Below, in pieces: positions 16,667 through 25,368 of a stretch of 64,000 nt of DNA. The first letter of the stretch is position 1. Every line of letters begins with the position of its first letter. The notes under the pieces are model-generated. The model was not told where the DNA came from. It saw only the letters and a list, made by a program, of their open reading frames with translations, and did not search any database. The stretch is from an uncultured Clostridia bacterium. Lineage in GTDB: Bacteria; Bacillota; Clostridia; UBA1381. Both the position numbers and the translations under genes were made by a program. The DNA is taken from assembly GCA_934489015.1 (NCBI GenBank), contig CAKSSN010000001.1, positions 62,001 through 126,000 of the forward strand. The letters are read 5' to 3'.

Positions 16667-17623
16667 TTAGATGCGGAATTCACGAACAGAGCTTCTTATC
16701 ACAAGCTCGCCGTTTATGCAAATGCACCTGCGCGGACAGTAATATTTATTTTCCATGCGCCTGATTAAAAGATCGACAGCTTCCGAGCAGAGAAAATTAT
16801 AATCCGTTCTGACGGATGTAAGCCCGGCGGCAGACGCGGCGGAAATATCGTCCATACCAATAACGGAAATATCTCGCGGTACGCAAACGCCGCAGCTCCC
16901 GAAAAAGTCAATTGCTCCCATTGCAATATAGTCATATGCGGCAACAACGGCTGTCGGACATGTTTTAAGCGACAAAAAGCTTTTTGCGCCCTCTTTCCCG
17001 GCGTCATAAAATCGGCCGTTGCTGATGTGGATATAATCGTTGTAGACGGGAAGAGCGAATTTGTTCATTGCTTCTTTGAAAAGACAGAGTTTGCTTTGCG
17101 TCAGAGCCTCTCCTATAAAGGCTATATTTCTGTGACCGTTGTTTTTGAGGTATTCTATAGCGTCGAATACGGCGTTTTTTATGTTTACGCATATACACTG
17201 CGGATTTTCCTCATCGCATATTATAACCGACGGAATATTTAATTTTTTGCCTGTTTCGCGGTCTGAAAACATGATTATACCGTCCGCCATAGAGCGAAAC
17301 GAAAAAAAGTCCGCAATTTCAACACATTTACTTCCTGAAAAATTACTCTCGGCAAATATAACCTCCATTCCCGCTTTTTTTATGCAGTCGGACATCATGG
17401 CGGCAATACTGCTGTAGTATTCGCTTCTTATTTCGGGAATAATTACGGCAATAACCTTTTTTTCGTATTTCTTTTTGCTGTATTTTTCAAAGCAGCCGAG
17501 CTCTTTTGCAGCTTTTGTTACGGCATCCTTTGTCTTTTCGCTTATTTCGTCGCTTCCGTGCATAACCTTTGATACGGTTGAAACCGAAACGCCGCTCATT
17601 TTTGCTATATCGCTGAGCTTCAC
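16667..17623 (-). CDS. LacI family transcriptional regulator
   Basis: The 318-residue protein has the LacI N-terminal DNA-binding domain (MKLSDIAKMSGVSVSTVSKVMHG, hinge region near 50-60) and a periplasmic-binding-protein-like effector domain (IAVIIPEIRSEYYSSIA; later ISVIGMDDISAA and SVRTDY). I choose the GTG at 17623: it gives the standard MKLSDIA opening, and GGAGGG lies just upstream. A longer in-frame ATG at 17641 would translate that Shine-Dalgarno as Ser-Gly-Gly. The effector is probably a sugar or nucleoside. It is divergent from an EamA transporter with a palindrome between them, so it may regulate that gene and itself. Confidence 0.9.
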   Translation of the reverse strand: MKLSDIAKMSGVSVSTVSKVMHGSDEISEKTKDAVTKAAKELGCFEKYSKKKYEKKVIAVIIPEIRSEYYSSIAAMMSDCIKKAGMEVIFAESNFSGSKCVEIADFFSFRSMADGIIMFSDRETGKKLNIPSVIICDEENPQCICVNIKNAVFDAIEYLKNNGHRNIAFIGEALTQSKLCLFKEAMNKFALPVYNDYIHISNGRFYDAGKEGAKSFLSLKTCPTAVVAAYDYIAMGAIDFFGSCGVCVPRDISVIGMDDISAASAAGLTSVRTDYNFLCSEAVDLLIRRMENKYYCPRRCICINGELVIRSSVREFRI

Positions 17624-17686
17624 ATTTTTCCCTCCGGACATTATATTTAATTTTATTATACATTAAATATCGGGAAAAATCAACCC

Positions 17687-17717
17687 CAACGAAAATTTTT
17701 CGCTTAAAATTTCGTTG
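17687..17717. promoter_or_regulatory. Inverted repeat overlapping the EamA promoter
   Basis: CAACGAAA (17687-17694) and TTTCGTTG (17710-17717) are perfect inverted arms; the adjoining A/T tracts extend the symmetry imperfectly. The right arm overlaps the -35 box of the EamA promoter. It is wider than a typical LacI operator, so assignment to the neighbouring LacI regulator is tentative. Confidence 0.5.
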
Positions 17718-17742
17718 ACAAGTCTTTTTTATGTGCTAAAAT
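17715..17742 (+). promoter_or_regulatory. Sigma-A promoter of the EamA transporter
   Basis: TTGACA (17715-17720) and TAAAAT (17737-17742) with 16-bp spacing, about 34 bp upstream of the chosen start. Confidence 0.65.
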
Positions 17743-17775
17743 AAATAGTATCCGAAAAAGATGGGAGAGATTAAT

Positions 17776-18660
17776 TTGATTTATATTTTAATAATTCTTG
17801 TAATGCGCGTTGTTCAGGCGGTGGAAAACAAAAGAGCGAGCCAGCTGCTTCCCGAAGCTTTGACCGGTAGAGTTAAATACATAACCTGCTACTGCGCGAT
17901 TGCGGCGGCGTTTGCCTTTGTAACGCTTGTTTTCAGCGGAGAGATAAAAAATATTGATTTGCCTACAGTTGTAATAGCCGGGCTTTCTGGTCTTTCGCTT
18001 GCCGGCGGCTCCGTATGCGGACTTATAGCAATGCAGAGCGGAACTATGACGCTTTCATCAATGTTTTCTTCTGCCGGGCTTTTGGTGCCCTGCTTTGCCG
18101 GAATATTTTTATTCGGTGAGCATATAGGAATATTTCAGTGGGCGGCTATGGCGCTTCTTATGGTATCGGCGTATTTGCTGATAAAGTCATCAAAGGATAT
18201 TTATCCGCAGTTTTCTTTAAAAACGTTTATACTGCTTATTCTTTCAATGCTTACAAACGGTCTTACAATGCTTTTTCAGAAGCTTTTCAGCTATTATGTA
18301 ACGGACGGAAGCGTCAGTATGTTTTCTTTTTTGACGTTTGCAATCCCGGCAGTGCTGCTGGCTGTATTCGGGAAATGTATTTGCGGCGCGGATAAGGAAG
18401 AAAAGAGCTTTCGTATGCCGAAAAAACTTGTTTTGGCGGCAGTATTGCTTGCGGCTGCCGTGTTTGTTATAAATCAGCTTGCAACGCTTGCCGCATCAAG
18501 TATATCCTCAATTGTGCTTTTTGCCTCGATAAACGGCGGAGCAACAATAATAACCGCTCTTGTCGGAGCAATTATGTATAAGGAAAAGCTAAACGCAAGA
18601 AGCACGGTAGGAGTTATACTCGGCATAGCGGCGCTTATATTAATTAAGGCATTTGAATAA
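17776..18660 (+). CDS. EamA/DMT superfamily transporter
   Basis: The protein (294 residues from the TTG at 17776) has about ten hydrophobic segments in two homologous halves, typical of the drug/metabolite transporter superfamily: IYILIILVMRVVQAVENKR at the start and the paired ends LFGEHIGIFQWAAMALLMVSAYLLI and MYKEKLNARSTVGVILGIAALILI. I prefer the TTG because GGGAGAG lies six bases before it; the ATG at 17761 has no ribosome binding site and lies upstream of that sequence. The substrate is unknown. The divergent LacI regulator suggests carbohydrate- or nucleoside-linked induction. Confidence 0.85.
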   Translation: MIYILIILVMRVVQAVENKRASQLLPEALTGRVKYITCYCAIAAAFAFVTLVFSGEIKNIDLPTVVIAGLSGLSLAGGSVCGLIAMQSGTMTLSSMFSSAGLLVPCFAGIFLFGEHIGIFQWAAMALLMVSAYLLIKSSKDIYPQFSLKTFILLILSMLTNGLTMLFQKLFSYYVTDGSVSMFSFLTFAIPAVLLAVFGKCICGADKEEKSFRMPKKLVLAAVLLAAAVFVINQLATLAASSISSIVLFASINGGATIITALVGAIMYKEKLNARSTVGVILGIAALILIKAFE

Positions 18661-18706
18661 AAGACTGTTTCGGGAAAAAAAGGTCAATCATCTTGAAAAT
18701 AAGAAC

Positions 18707-18756
18707 GGGCAGCTGTCAAAAAGTCAATCGACTTTTGACAGCTGCCCTTGATTTTT
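18707..18756. terminator. Convergent-gene terminator
   Basis: GGGCAGCTGTCAAAAAGTC (18707-18725) pairs with GACTTTTGACAGCTGCCC (18730-18747), followed by TTGATTTTT on the plus strand. It sits between the convergent EamA and MATE genes and could serve both. Confidence 0.85.
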
Positions 18757-20089
18757 AAATATAATGATATTCGTTTTTCTTTGCGAATATAAAAATTGTT
18801 GATATAATAAACGCGAAAAATTCAGCGGCGGCAATAGCCCACCAAATTCCGTCTATGCCGAAAAATACAGGCAGAATTAAAACGGATGCCGACTGGAAAA
18901 TAAGCGTTCTCAAAAATGATACGGCAGCTGAAACGGCGCCGTTGTTAAGCGCTGTGAAAAATGACGACACGAATATATTGTAGCCCGCAAGCACAAATGC
19001 AAGAGAGAATATTTCAAATGCGTGCTTTGTCATTTCAAAAAGCTCCTTGTCATATCCAACAAATATATGTGCGAGCGGCGCTGCAAGAGCGAGCGCAAGC
19101 ACCATAAGGATAATTCCGGAGCTCCCCATTAAAATTACGCTTTTCTTTAGCATACCCTTTAGCTCCGAGTGGTTGCCGGCACCGTAGTGATAACCAACAA
19201 TCGGCGCCGCGCCTATTGAAAAGCCTATAAATATTGCAACGAATATAAACTGTACATACATCAGAACGCCGTATGCCGCAACGCCGTTTTCGCCGGCTAT
19301 TTTCATCAGCTGAAAATTGTACAGAATACTAACAAGAGAGCTTGAAATGCTGCTCATAAGCTCTGAAGAGCCGTTTGCCGCAGCTTTAATAAGCGGCTTT
19401 GCTTCAAGGCGTGTTTTTGCAAAGCGCAGACGGCTTTTGTTGTTTTTCCGAAAAAAATAGATAAGCGGAATAATTCCTCCGACGCATTGGCTTATTCCGG
19501 TTGCTATTGCCGCACCGGCAACGCCCCAGTTAAATACCACGATAAAAAGCGCGTCAAGCACCATGTTTGTAAGCCCTGCCGCAACGGTAATCAAAAGGCC
19601 GAGCTTCGGTCTTTCGGCTGTTATAAGAAAGCTCTGAAATACGTTTTGGAGCATAAATGCCGTGTTAAATGCAATTACAATTCTGCCGTAAATTACGCAG
19701 TCGGCAAGCATATCCTCCGAAGCGTGCAGCAGCACGGCAATCTGCCTGATAAATATAAAGCTCACTAAGGATAAAATAACGCCGCAGATAGTCGTAAAAT
19801 AAATCATCATTGTAAAGAGCCTGTCAGCGAGCTCGTCCCTTTTCTCGCCGAGAGTTTTTGCAACAAGCGCGCTTCCGCCAGTTCCTATCATAAATCCGAC
19901 GCCGCCCAAAATCATAATAAACGGCATTATGAGGTTTATTGCGGCAAAAGCCGTCTTGCCTACCCAGTTTGATACAAAAAGGCCGTCCACAACTCCGTAA
20001 ATTGATGTGAAAACCATCATTATTATAGACGGAAAAACAAATCTTAGAAGCTTTTTGTAGGTGAAATGGTCTGAAATACGGATATTCAT
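18755..20089 (-). CDS. MATE family efflux transporter
   Basis: The 444-residue membrane protein has about twelve hydrophobic segments in two six-helix bundles. Family features include the N-terminal FVFPSIIMMVFTSIYGVVDGLFVSNWVG, then GVGFMIGTGGSALVAKTLGE and, in the second half, FSIGAAPIVGYHYGAGNHSELK. It belongs to the DinF/NorM-type Na+- or H+-coupled multidrug exporters; the substrate is unknown. AAAGGAGAT precedes the ATG by six bases. It is convergent with the EamA gene and lies downstream of tRNA-Thr on the same strand, separated by a terminator. Confidence 0.92.
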   Translation of the reverse strand: MNIRISDHFTYKKLLRFVFPSIIMMVFTSIYGVVDGLFVSNWVGKTAFAAINLIMPFIMILGGVGFMIGTGGSALVAKTLGEKRDELADRLFTMMIYFTTICGVILSLVSFIFIRQIAVLLHASEDMLADCVIYGRIVIAFNTAFMLQNVFQSFLITAERPKLGLLITVAAGLTNMVLDALFIVVFNWGVAGAAIATGISQCVGGIIPLIYFFRKNNKSRLRFAKTRLEAKPLIKAAANGSSELMSSISSSLVSILYNFQLMKIAGENGVAAYGVLMYVQFIFVAIFIGFSIGAAPIVGYHYGAGNHSELKGMLKKSVILMGSSGIILMVLALALAAPLAHIFVGYDKELFEMTKHAFEIFSLAFVLAGYNIFVSSFFTALNNGAVSAAVSFLRTLIFQSASVLILPVFFGIDGIWWAIAAAEFFAFIISTIFIFAKKNEYHYI

Positions 20090-20138
20090 ATCTATCTCCT
20101 TTCATTTTGTCTGATAGTTCGGTTTCTCTTAAAATACG

Positions 20139-20169
20139 AAAAAAAGACTTGAAAACAACAAGTCTTTTT
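20139..20169 (-). terminator. Terminator after tRNA-Thr
   Basis: On the minus strand the CCA end is followed directly by AAAAAAGACTTG, a seven-base loop and CAAGTCTTTTTTT, which is a clean stem with a T-run. Confidence 0.85.
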
Positions 20170-20245
20170 TGGAGCTGGCAAGCGGACTTGAACCGCCGAC
20201 CTACGCCTTACCAAGGCGTTACTCTGCCAACTGAGCTATGCCAGC
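20170..20245 (-). tRNA. tRNA-Thr (anticodon GGT)
   Basis: The minus strand folds as a 76-nt cloverleaf: acceptor GCTGGCA pairs with TGCCAGC, D-arm TAGCTCAGTTGGCAGAG, anticodon arm CGCCTTGGTAAGGCG with GGT in the loop (reads ACC/ACT), T-arm GGCGGTTCAAGTCCGCT, discriminator T and an encoded CCA. It has its own consensus promoter and terminator. Confidence 0.97.
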
Positions 20246-20258
20246 AACACTAATAGCT

Positions 20259-20287
20259 ATTATATCAAAAAAATAATGCTTTGTCAA
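20259..20287 (-). promoter_or_regulatory. Consensus promoter of tRNA-Thr
   Basis: On the minus strand TTGACA (20282-20287) and TATAAT (20259-20264) are both perfect hexamers with a 17-bp spacer, 13 bp before the tRNA 5' end. Confidence 0.85.
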
Positions 20288-20384
20288 GGCTTTTTTGCGC
20301 ATTTTTATAAAATTTTGATTTTTTGTGCCAAATGTATACTTTTTGTAAAGCTGCTGACGATTGGAATTTGCAAGCTGTATGATT

Positions 20385-21233
20385 TTACAGTATTTTTTTT
20401 ACGCCGAAGCCCTCGCCGAATATTCCCTCCGAGCGCACCGTTGTAACAAATGCGTTTTCGTCTGTCGACTGCACAATTTCTTTAAGCACGGGAAACTCCT
20501 GCTTTCTTACGGCGCACATGATTATTTTTATTTTTTTGCCCGAATATCCGCCCTCTCCGTCAAGAAGCGTAAGACCGCGATCAAGCACCGAATAGATTTT
20601 ATCCGAAATTTGCTCAAAGTGCGGAGAAAAAATAAAAACGATTGTGGCGCTCTCTTCCGCATAAACAATATAATCTATCAGCCGCGAGGAGCAAAAGAGC
20701 GCAATTATTCCGTAAAGCCCGGCTTCAATATCCCTGTAAACGATAACGGAAACAGCGAGAATACAGCTGTCGATTATCAGCATTGCAATTCCTATTCTAA
20801 GATGCGGAAATTTCTTTTTTAAAAACAGTGACAAAATATCGGTGCCGCCGGTTGTGCAGCCGCGACTGAAAATAATTCCGAGCCCCGCGCCCATAAAAAT
20901 GCCTCCGAATACGCAGCCTAAAAGGCGGTCTCCGACATATTCGGGAAGATAAGGCGCGGCAAAAAAATCAATCATAAGCGACGAAACCAAAAGCGCGGCG
21001 GCGGAGCGCTTTATAACGGAGCTGCCTATATAGAAATATCCTGCCGTAAGTATGGGTATATTTATAAGAAGCGAAAGCGTACCGATAGGTATGCCGAAAA
21101 GATAGTTTATCATTATGCTTATTCCCGAAACGCCGCCCGGCGCGATGTTTGACGGGTTTAAAAAGCAGCTTATGCTTACAGCGTACAGAGCTGCTCCGAG
21201 TAAAATCCAAAGACTGTCCGATATTTTTTTCAT
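20385..21233 (-). CDS. YitT family membrane protein
   Basis: The 282-residue protein has five to six N-terminal hydrophobic segments (about 1-170) with the family motif NPSNIAPGGVSGISIMINYLFG and the conserved FSRGCTTGGTDILS. The C-terminal ~80-100 residues form the soluble DUF2179 domain (RGLTLLDGEGGYSGKKIKIIMCAV). The family is widespread in Firmicutes; its transport or regulatory role is not established. AAGGTAGG precedes the ATG by 9 bases. It is transcribed on the minus strand upstream of tRNA-Thr. Confidence 0.9.
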   Translation of the reverse strand: MKKISDSLWILLGAALYAVSISCFLNPSNIAPGGVSGISIMINYLFGIPIGTLSLLINIPILTAGYFYIGSSVIKRSAAALLVSSLMIDFFAAPYLPEYVGDRLLGCVFGGIFMGAGLGIIFSRGCTTGGTDILSLFLKKKFPHLRIGIAMLIIDSCILAVSVIVYRDIEAGLYGIIALFCSSRLIDYIVYAEESATIVFIFSPHFEQISDKIYSVLDRGLTLLDGEGGYSGKKIKIIMCAVRKQEFPVLKEIVQSTDENAFVTTVRSEGIFGEGFGVKKIL

Positions 21234-21334
21234 AAAAAATTTCCTACCTTCATTGTTTTCCTATTTATTTTTGCTTTTTTTGCGGCTTTTATACAATCCG
21301 CTGTGTCAGGTTTTACAAAATAATCGGATAAGTC

Positions 21335-21363
21335 TTGATTTATTTGCGTTTATGATATATAAT
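21335..21363 (+). promoter_or_regulatory. Sigma-A promoter of the HAD phosphatase gene
   Basis: TTGATT (21335-21340) and TATAAT (21358-21363) with a 17-bp spacer, 36 bp upstream of the start codon. Confidence 0.65.
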
Positions 21364-21398
21364 CTATTTAATATAAAACTTGTGTGAGGAGTATTAAT

Positions 21399-22064
21399 AT
21401 GATTAAGCTTTGTGTTTTTGATGTTGACGGTACACTGATGGATACGCTTTCTTCAATTGCGTATCATGTTAATACCATGCTTGAAAAAATGGATTTTCCG
21501 CAGATTGAAACGGAGAAATTTAAGTATTTTGCGGGCAACGGGAGAACGGTTTTAATTGAAAGATCGCTTAAATATGTCGGCAAATTTACAAAAGAGAACA
21601 TGAAAAATGCGTGCAGAATATATGATGAAGCATATGAGTCAAACCCGATGTACCTTACAAAGCCGTTTGACAAAATAACCGAAGAGGTGAAAAAAATACA
21701 GGCTATGGGCATAAAAACGGCGGTTTTGTCAAACAAGCCCGATAACGTTGTTCATTTTGTGATAGAGGATGAAAACACGTTCGGAAAAGGATTTTTTGAC
21801 TTTATAAAGGGCGGAACGGATGGCGAGCCTATGAAGCCCGATGCAAAGCCGCTTACGGATATAGCAGGGAAAATGGGAGTGCCGATCGGCGAGGTGTGCA
21901 TGATCGGTGACACAAATGTTGATATATTCACGGGCGTAAATGCCGGAGCAAAAACAATCGGCGTTTTGTGGGGCTTTCGCGACAGGGAGGAGCTTACAAA
22001 TGCCGGCGCGGATATAATTATTTCCGAGCCCTCCGAGCTTTCGGAGGCTGTCGGGAGACTTTAA
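21399..22064 (+). CDS. HAD-superfamily phosphatase (phosphoglycolate phosphatase-like)
   Basis: The 221-residue protein shows the four HAD motifs: FDVDGTL with the nucleophilic Asp (residues ~6-12), AVLSNKP (~112-118), the Lys of KPDAKP (~151-156), and IGDTNVDIFTGVNAG (~172-186). The helical cap after motif I is the C1 type seen in Gph/PgmB enzymes. The start is the ATG at 21399, seven bases after TGAGGAG; an upstream in-frame start lacks a ribosome binding site. Phosphoglycolate is a common substrate in this group but the actual substrate cannot be fixed from sequence. Confidence 0.88.
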   Translation: MIKLCVFDVDGTLMDTLSSIAYHVNTMLEKMDFPQIETEKFKYFAGNGRTVLIERSLKYVGKFTKENMKNACRIYDEAYESNPMYLTKPFDKITEEVKKIQAMGIKTAVLSNKPDNVVHFVIEDENTFGKGFFDFIKGGTDGEPMKPDAKPLTDIAGKMGVPIGEVCMIGDTNVDIFTGVNAGAKTIGVLWGFRDREELTNAGADIIISEPSELSEAVGRL

Positions 22065-22108
22065 TATTACGGTTATATTACAAATTACGTTGTGAAGTGA
22101 ATTTCTAC

Positions 22109-22137
22109 TTGAAAAAAAGCAGGTGTTATGTTATAAT
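22109..22137 (+). promoter_or_regulatory. Sigma-A promoter of the Dabb gene
   Basis: TTGAAA (22109-22114) and TATAAT (22132-22137) with a 17-bp spacer, about 50 bp before the TTG start. Confidence 0.7.
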
Positions 22138-22188
22138 TAACCTATAAAATTGCACCTTTTATATGCCAATCGGATGGAGGAGATAAAA

Positions 22189-22491
22189 TTGGTTAAACAT
22201 ATAATTCTTTGGACACTTAAGGATGAGTATTCAGCTGATGAAAAAAAGGAAATTAAGAAAAATATAAAAACGGCTCTTGAGGCTCTCGGCGGAAAAATAC
22301 CGGGACTTTTGGAAATAAAGGTTAATATCGACGGTCTTTCTTCTTCAACGGCAGACCTTATGCTCGACTCGTCGTTTGAAAGCGAGGAAGCGCTTAAGGG
22401 CTATTCCGTAAATCCTATCCATGTTAAAGCGGCAGACACCTTTGTCAGACCATTTACGGCTAACCGCAGCTGCCTTGATTTTGAAATATAG
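22189..22491 (+). CDS. Dabb (stress-responsive A/B barrel) protein
   Basis: The 100-residue protein is a small ferredoxin-like dimeric alpha/beta barrel of the Dabb family: VKHIILWTLKD at the start, a central helix, IPGLLEIKVNID, and the late NPIHVKAADTFVRPF. I place the start at the TTG at 22189, seven bases after GGAGGAG, which gives the standard VKHI opening; the ATG at 22150 has no ribosome binding site. Family members are often of unknown function. It has its own promoter. Confidence 0.85.
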   Translation: MVKHIILWTLKDEYSADEKKEIKKNIKTALEALGGKIPGLLEIKVNIDGLSSSTADLMLDSSFESEEALKGYSVNPIHVKAADTFVRPFTANRSCLDFEI

Positions 22492-22604
22492 CGAATATAT
22501 CGGCTTTTGGAAAATAAAAATTAAATGAGCCTTGTTTTTGTGCGCCTGCACGGGCAGTGCTCACCCGGTAAGGCATTTGACAATATTTTAATCGGAGAAG
22601 AAAT

Positions 22605-23972
22605 ATGAATACATTGGAAAAATATAAATTTGTATCATTCGACCTATATGCATTTTTAGTCCTGATTGCTTTTGAAATTTTAATGTCTTTTACATTTCTG
22701 GGCTACATTCATATAGAGCCGATTTCGATTACATTTGCATATATACCTATACTGATTGCGGCGTGTCTTCTCGGAACGGTGCAGTCAACCGTTATGGGAC
22801 TTATTTTCGGCATAGCAAGTATGTATAAGTCAACGGCTTACTATGTCACTTCGGCTGATATACTGTTTTCGCCGACGCTGAGCGGAAATTTCTGGGGCAG
22901 TCTGATTTTGGCGGTAGGAACAAGAGTGCTGTTCGGCTTTTTAACAGGCATAGCTTTTGCGGCGGCAAAAAAGCAAAAGCGCAGTAAGCTTTGGATCGGA
23001 ATTGTTTCGGCGGTTATGCCAAGCGTACACGCATTTTTTGTTATGTGGGCAATGGACTTTTTCTTTCCCGGAAGCACAAAGGGCTATTTTCAGACCGGCT
23101 CTCTTGTTGCAAGCCATCTGCTTTCATCCGCTGTATGCGTTTTGATTGTCAGATATTTGTGGGCGCAGTACAGCGAAAAATCGCTTAAAAATGTAAGGCG
23201 CATTGTAAACCGTTCAAAGAAAATTCAGTATATAGATTCAAGTCGGGAAAGTATTTTGATTAGCATTTTTGCGGTTTTTGTTTTTACGATGACGCTTGCG
23301 GCGGCAATTTATTTTTCCGAAAGAGTGTCGATAATGCTGAAAATACACGATGTAGATGTTTCGGGCGAAATAATAAGCGATCTTTATCAGCTGCAAATTC
23401 AGTTTACGGCGGCAATGCTTTCTCTTAATATAATCAGCATTGTTGTATTTATTCTCGGCTATGAGTGCACGGCGTATAAAAACTTTATCGGCGAGCTTGA
23501 CGCGGTTACGGGAGTTATGGGACGCAGAATTTTTCTGGATTATTGCGAGAAAGCACAGAAAAATTATGATTTGAGCTTTTGCAGATACGGCTGGTTTATG
23601 TTTTTGGATGTCGACAGCTTTAAAACGATAAACGACACTTACGGTCACAGCATGGGCGATGAGGTTTTAAAGGAAATAGCTTCAATTTTGCAGAAAAGGT
23701 TTGACAGCTGCGGCGCGGTCGGAAGAATGGGCGGCGATGAGTTTGCGGTTATTATTGATAAAAGAACTCTTTCGGAGTATGCGCTCAGAGAAATTCTTGA
23801 CGGCTTTTATAAGGAGCTTTCGGAAATTTCACTGATACCGGGCGGCGTAAGCTGCAGCACAGGTATAAGCAGGTTTAATTTCCCTGCCGATGTTTCTTTT
23901 CTTATGCATAATACCGATACGCTTTTGTATCAGGCAAAGGAAAACGGACGTGCGCAGTATATTATAGCATAA
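22605..23972 (+). CDS. Membrane diguanylate cyclase with ECF-S-like sensor
   Basis: The 455-residue protein joins two parts. Residues ~15-195 are a six-helix membrane domain whose sequence (ISITFAYIPILIAACLLGT, VMGLIFGIASMYKS, ILFSPTLSGNFWG) closely recalls the substrate-binding S components of ECF vitamin transporters. Further membrane segments follow at ~215-290. Residues ~300-455 are a GGDEF domain with FLDVDSFKTINDTYGHSMGD and an intact GRMGGDEFAV active-site loop (~374-383). The RxxD product-inhibition site five residues before GGDEF is absent. It should make cyclic-di-GMP at the membrane; the S-like domain may sense a small ligand. GGAGAAG precedes the ATG. Confidence 0.85.
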   Translation: MNTLEKYKFVSFDLYAFLVLIAFEILMSFTFLGYIHIEPISITFAYIPILIAACLLGTVQSTVMGLIFGIASMYKSTAYYVTSADILFSPTLSGNFWGSLILAVGTRVLFGFLTGIAFAAAKKQKRSKLWIGIVSAVMPSVHAFFVMWAMDFFFPGSTKGYFQTGSLVASHLLSSAVCVLIVRYLWAQYSEKSLKNVRRIVNRSKKIQYIDSSRESILISIFAVFVFTMTLAAAIYFSERVSIMLKIHDVDVSGEIISDLYQLQIQFTAAMLSLNIISIVVFILGYECTAYKNFIGELDAVTGVMGRRIFLDYCEKAQKNYDLSFCRYGWFMFLDVDSFKTINDTYGHSMGDEVLKEIASILQKRFDSCGAVGRMGGDEFAVIIDKRTLSEYALREILDGFYKELSEISLIPGGVSCSTGISRFNFPADVSFLMHNTDTLLYQAKENGRAQYIIA

Positions 23973-24042
23973 TTAGCGGCAAGGGGAAGCTTGCCGATGT
24001 AAAATAATCACGCCGCTTTTGCGGCAGTAAAGGAGAAAAAAT

Positions 24043-25368
24043 ATGGCTTACACATTTAACGGCGGTCTTCATATTGAAGACTACAAGAGCCTGACAAGCG
24101 CGAAAAAAACAGTTAAGCTTGCCGACTGCCCGGAGCATATTTATCCGCTCCAGCAGCATATCGGCGCTGTTTTAACGCCCGTTGTCAAGGTCGGGGATCA
24201 CGTAAATGTCGGGCAGAAGCTTGCCGACAGCGATGCATTTATGTCTGTTCCCATTCACAGCTCCGTTTCGGGAACGGTTAAGCTTATCCGTCATCATCTG
24301 CATCCGTCGGGAAACAAGCTTGATTCGATTTTTGTTGAAAACGATATGCAGTATACCTTAGATGACGCTGTATGTCCCGTGAAGAGCTTTGAAACAATGT
24401 CGAGGGAGTCGCTTCTTAAAATTATAAGAGAAAAAGGCCTTGTAGGCATGGGCGGCGCAGGCTTTCCGACGTTTATAAAGCTCAGTCCGAAGCAGAAAAT
24501 TGATTATATTATTGTAAACGGTGCGGAATGTGAGCCGTACATAACGGCAGACCACAGACGAATGATGGAAAATCCGCAGGAGGTTATAAAGGGGCTCAGA
24601 ATTGCCATGAAGGTTCTCGGTCTTTCAAAGGGCTATATCGGAATTGAGGAAAACAAGCCCGACGGAGCTGCAAGCCTTCAAAGCGCAATCGGCAGCGACA
24701 GCGATATTGAAATTAAAATGCTGAAAACAAAATATCCGCAGGGCGCCGAAAAGCAGCTTATTCATGCGATTACGAAGAGGAATGTGCCCTCCGGTAAGCT
24801 TCCGGCCGATGTCGGCGTTGTTGTTATAAATACCGATACGGCTTATGACCTTTGGAATGCGTTTGAGTGCGGTATGCCGGTTGTCAGGAGAATTTTGACC
24901 GTAAGCGGCGACTGCGTAAAAAATCCGTGCAATTTCGATGTTCCGACAGGCGTTCCGTTTTCGTTCGTTTTTGAACAGGCGGGCGGCTTTACCGAAACGC
25001 CGAAAAAGGTCATATGCGGCGGACCTATGATGGGTGTTGCGCAGTATAACCTTAAGCCGACCGTTATAAAAACAACCTCATCGCTTCTTGCTTTTTCAAA
25101 GATAGATGAAATATACTCTGCCGAAACGCCGTGTATCAGGTGCGGAAAATGTGTTGAGCATTGCCCTATGCATCTGATGCCGCTAAACCTTGCAAGGTTT
25201 TCGGAGGCTGAAAATCATGAAATGGCGCAGAGGTATCATATACTCGACTGTATGGAATGCGGACTTTGCTCGTATATATGTCCGTCAAAGAGAAATCTTC
25301 TTCAGAGTATACGCATAGGCAAGCAGAACGTGCTTGCGATAAAGAAGTCACAGGGAGGTAAAAGATAA
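24043..25368 (+). CDS. rnfC: Rnf complex subunit C (NADH-binding)
   Basis: The 441-residue cytoplasmic subunit of the ferredoxin:NAD+ oxidoreductase carries the nucleotide/FMN-binding segment LVGMGGAGFPTFIKLS (~137-152), VNGAECEPYITADHR (~165-179), and two C-terminal [4Fe-4S] motifs, CIRCGKCVEHCP and CMECGLCSYICP. The complex couples electron flow from reduced ferredoxin to NAD+ with Na+ or H+ export. AAAGGAG precedes the ATG. It opens the operon and its stop codon overlaps the rnfD start (TAATG). Confidence 0.96.
   Translation: MAYTFNGGLHIEDYKSLTSAKKTVKLADCPEHIYPLQQHIGAVLTPVVKVGDHVNVGQKLADSDAFMSVPIHSSVSGTVKLIRHHLHPSGNKLDSIFVENDMQYTLDDAVCPVKSFETMSRESLLKIIREKGLVGMGGAGFPTFIKLSPKQKIDYIIVNGAECEPYITADHRRMMENPQEVIKGLRIAMKVLGLSKGYIGIEENKPDGAASLQSAIGSDSDIEIKMLKTKYPQGAEKQLIHAITKRNVPSGKLPADVGVVVINTDTAYDLWNAFECGMPVVRRILTVSGDCVKNPCNFDVPTGVPFSFVFEQAGGFTETPKKVICGGPMMGVAQYNLKPTVIKTTSSLLAFSKIDEIYSAETPCIRCGKCVEHCPMHLMPLNLARFSEAENHEMAQRYHILDCMECGLCSYICPSKRNLLQSIRIGKQNVLAIKKSQGGKR

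Noticed and set aside
20361..20822. Plus-strand open frame of 153 codons
   Set aside because: It is antisense to the well-supported YitT gene, is rich in Cys, Tyr and Phe as expected from a shadow frame, and has no ribosome binding site.
22492..22604. Possible cyclic-di-GMP riboswitch before the diguanylate cyclase gene
   Set aside because: The 113-bp gap lacks the conserved GEMM core and paired helices that I could recognise.
23973..24042. CGGCAAG/CTTGCCG hairpin before rnfC as a terminator
   Set aside because: The stem is short and no T-run follows; it may be only an accidental fold.
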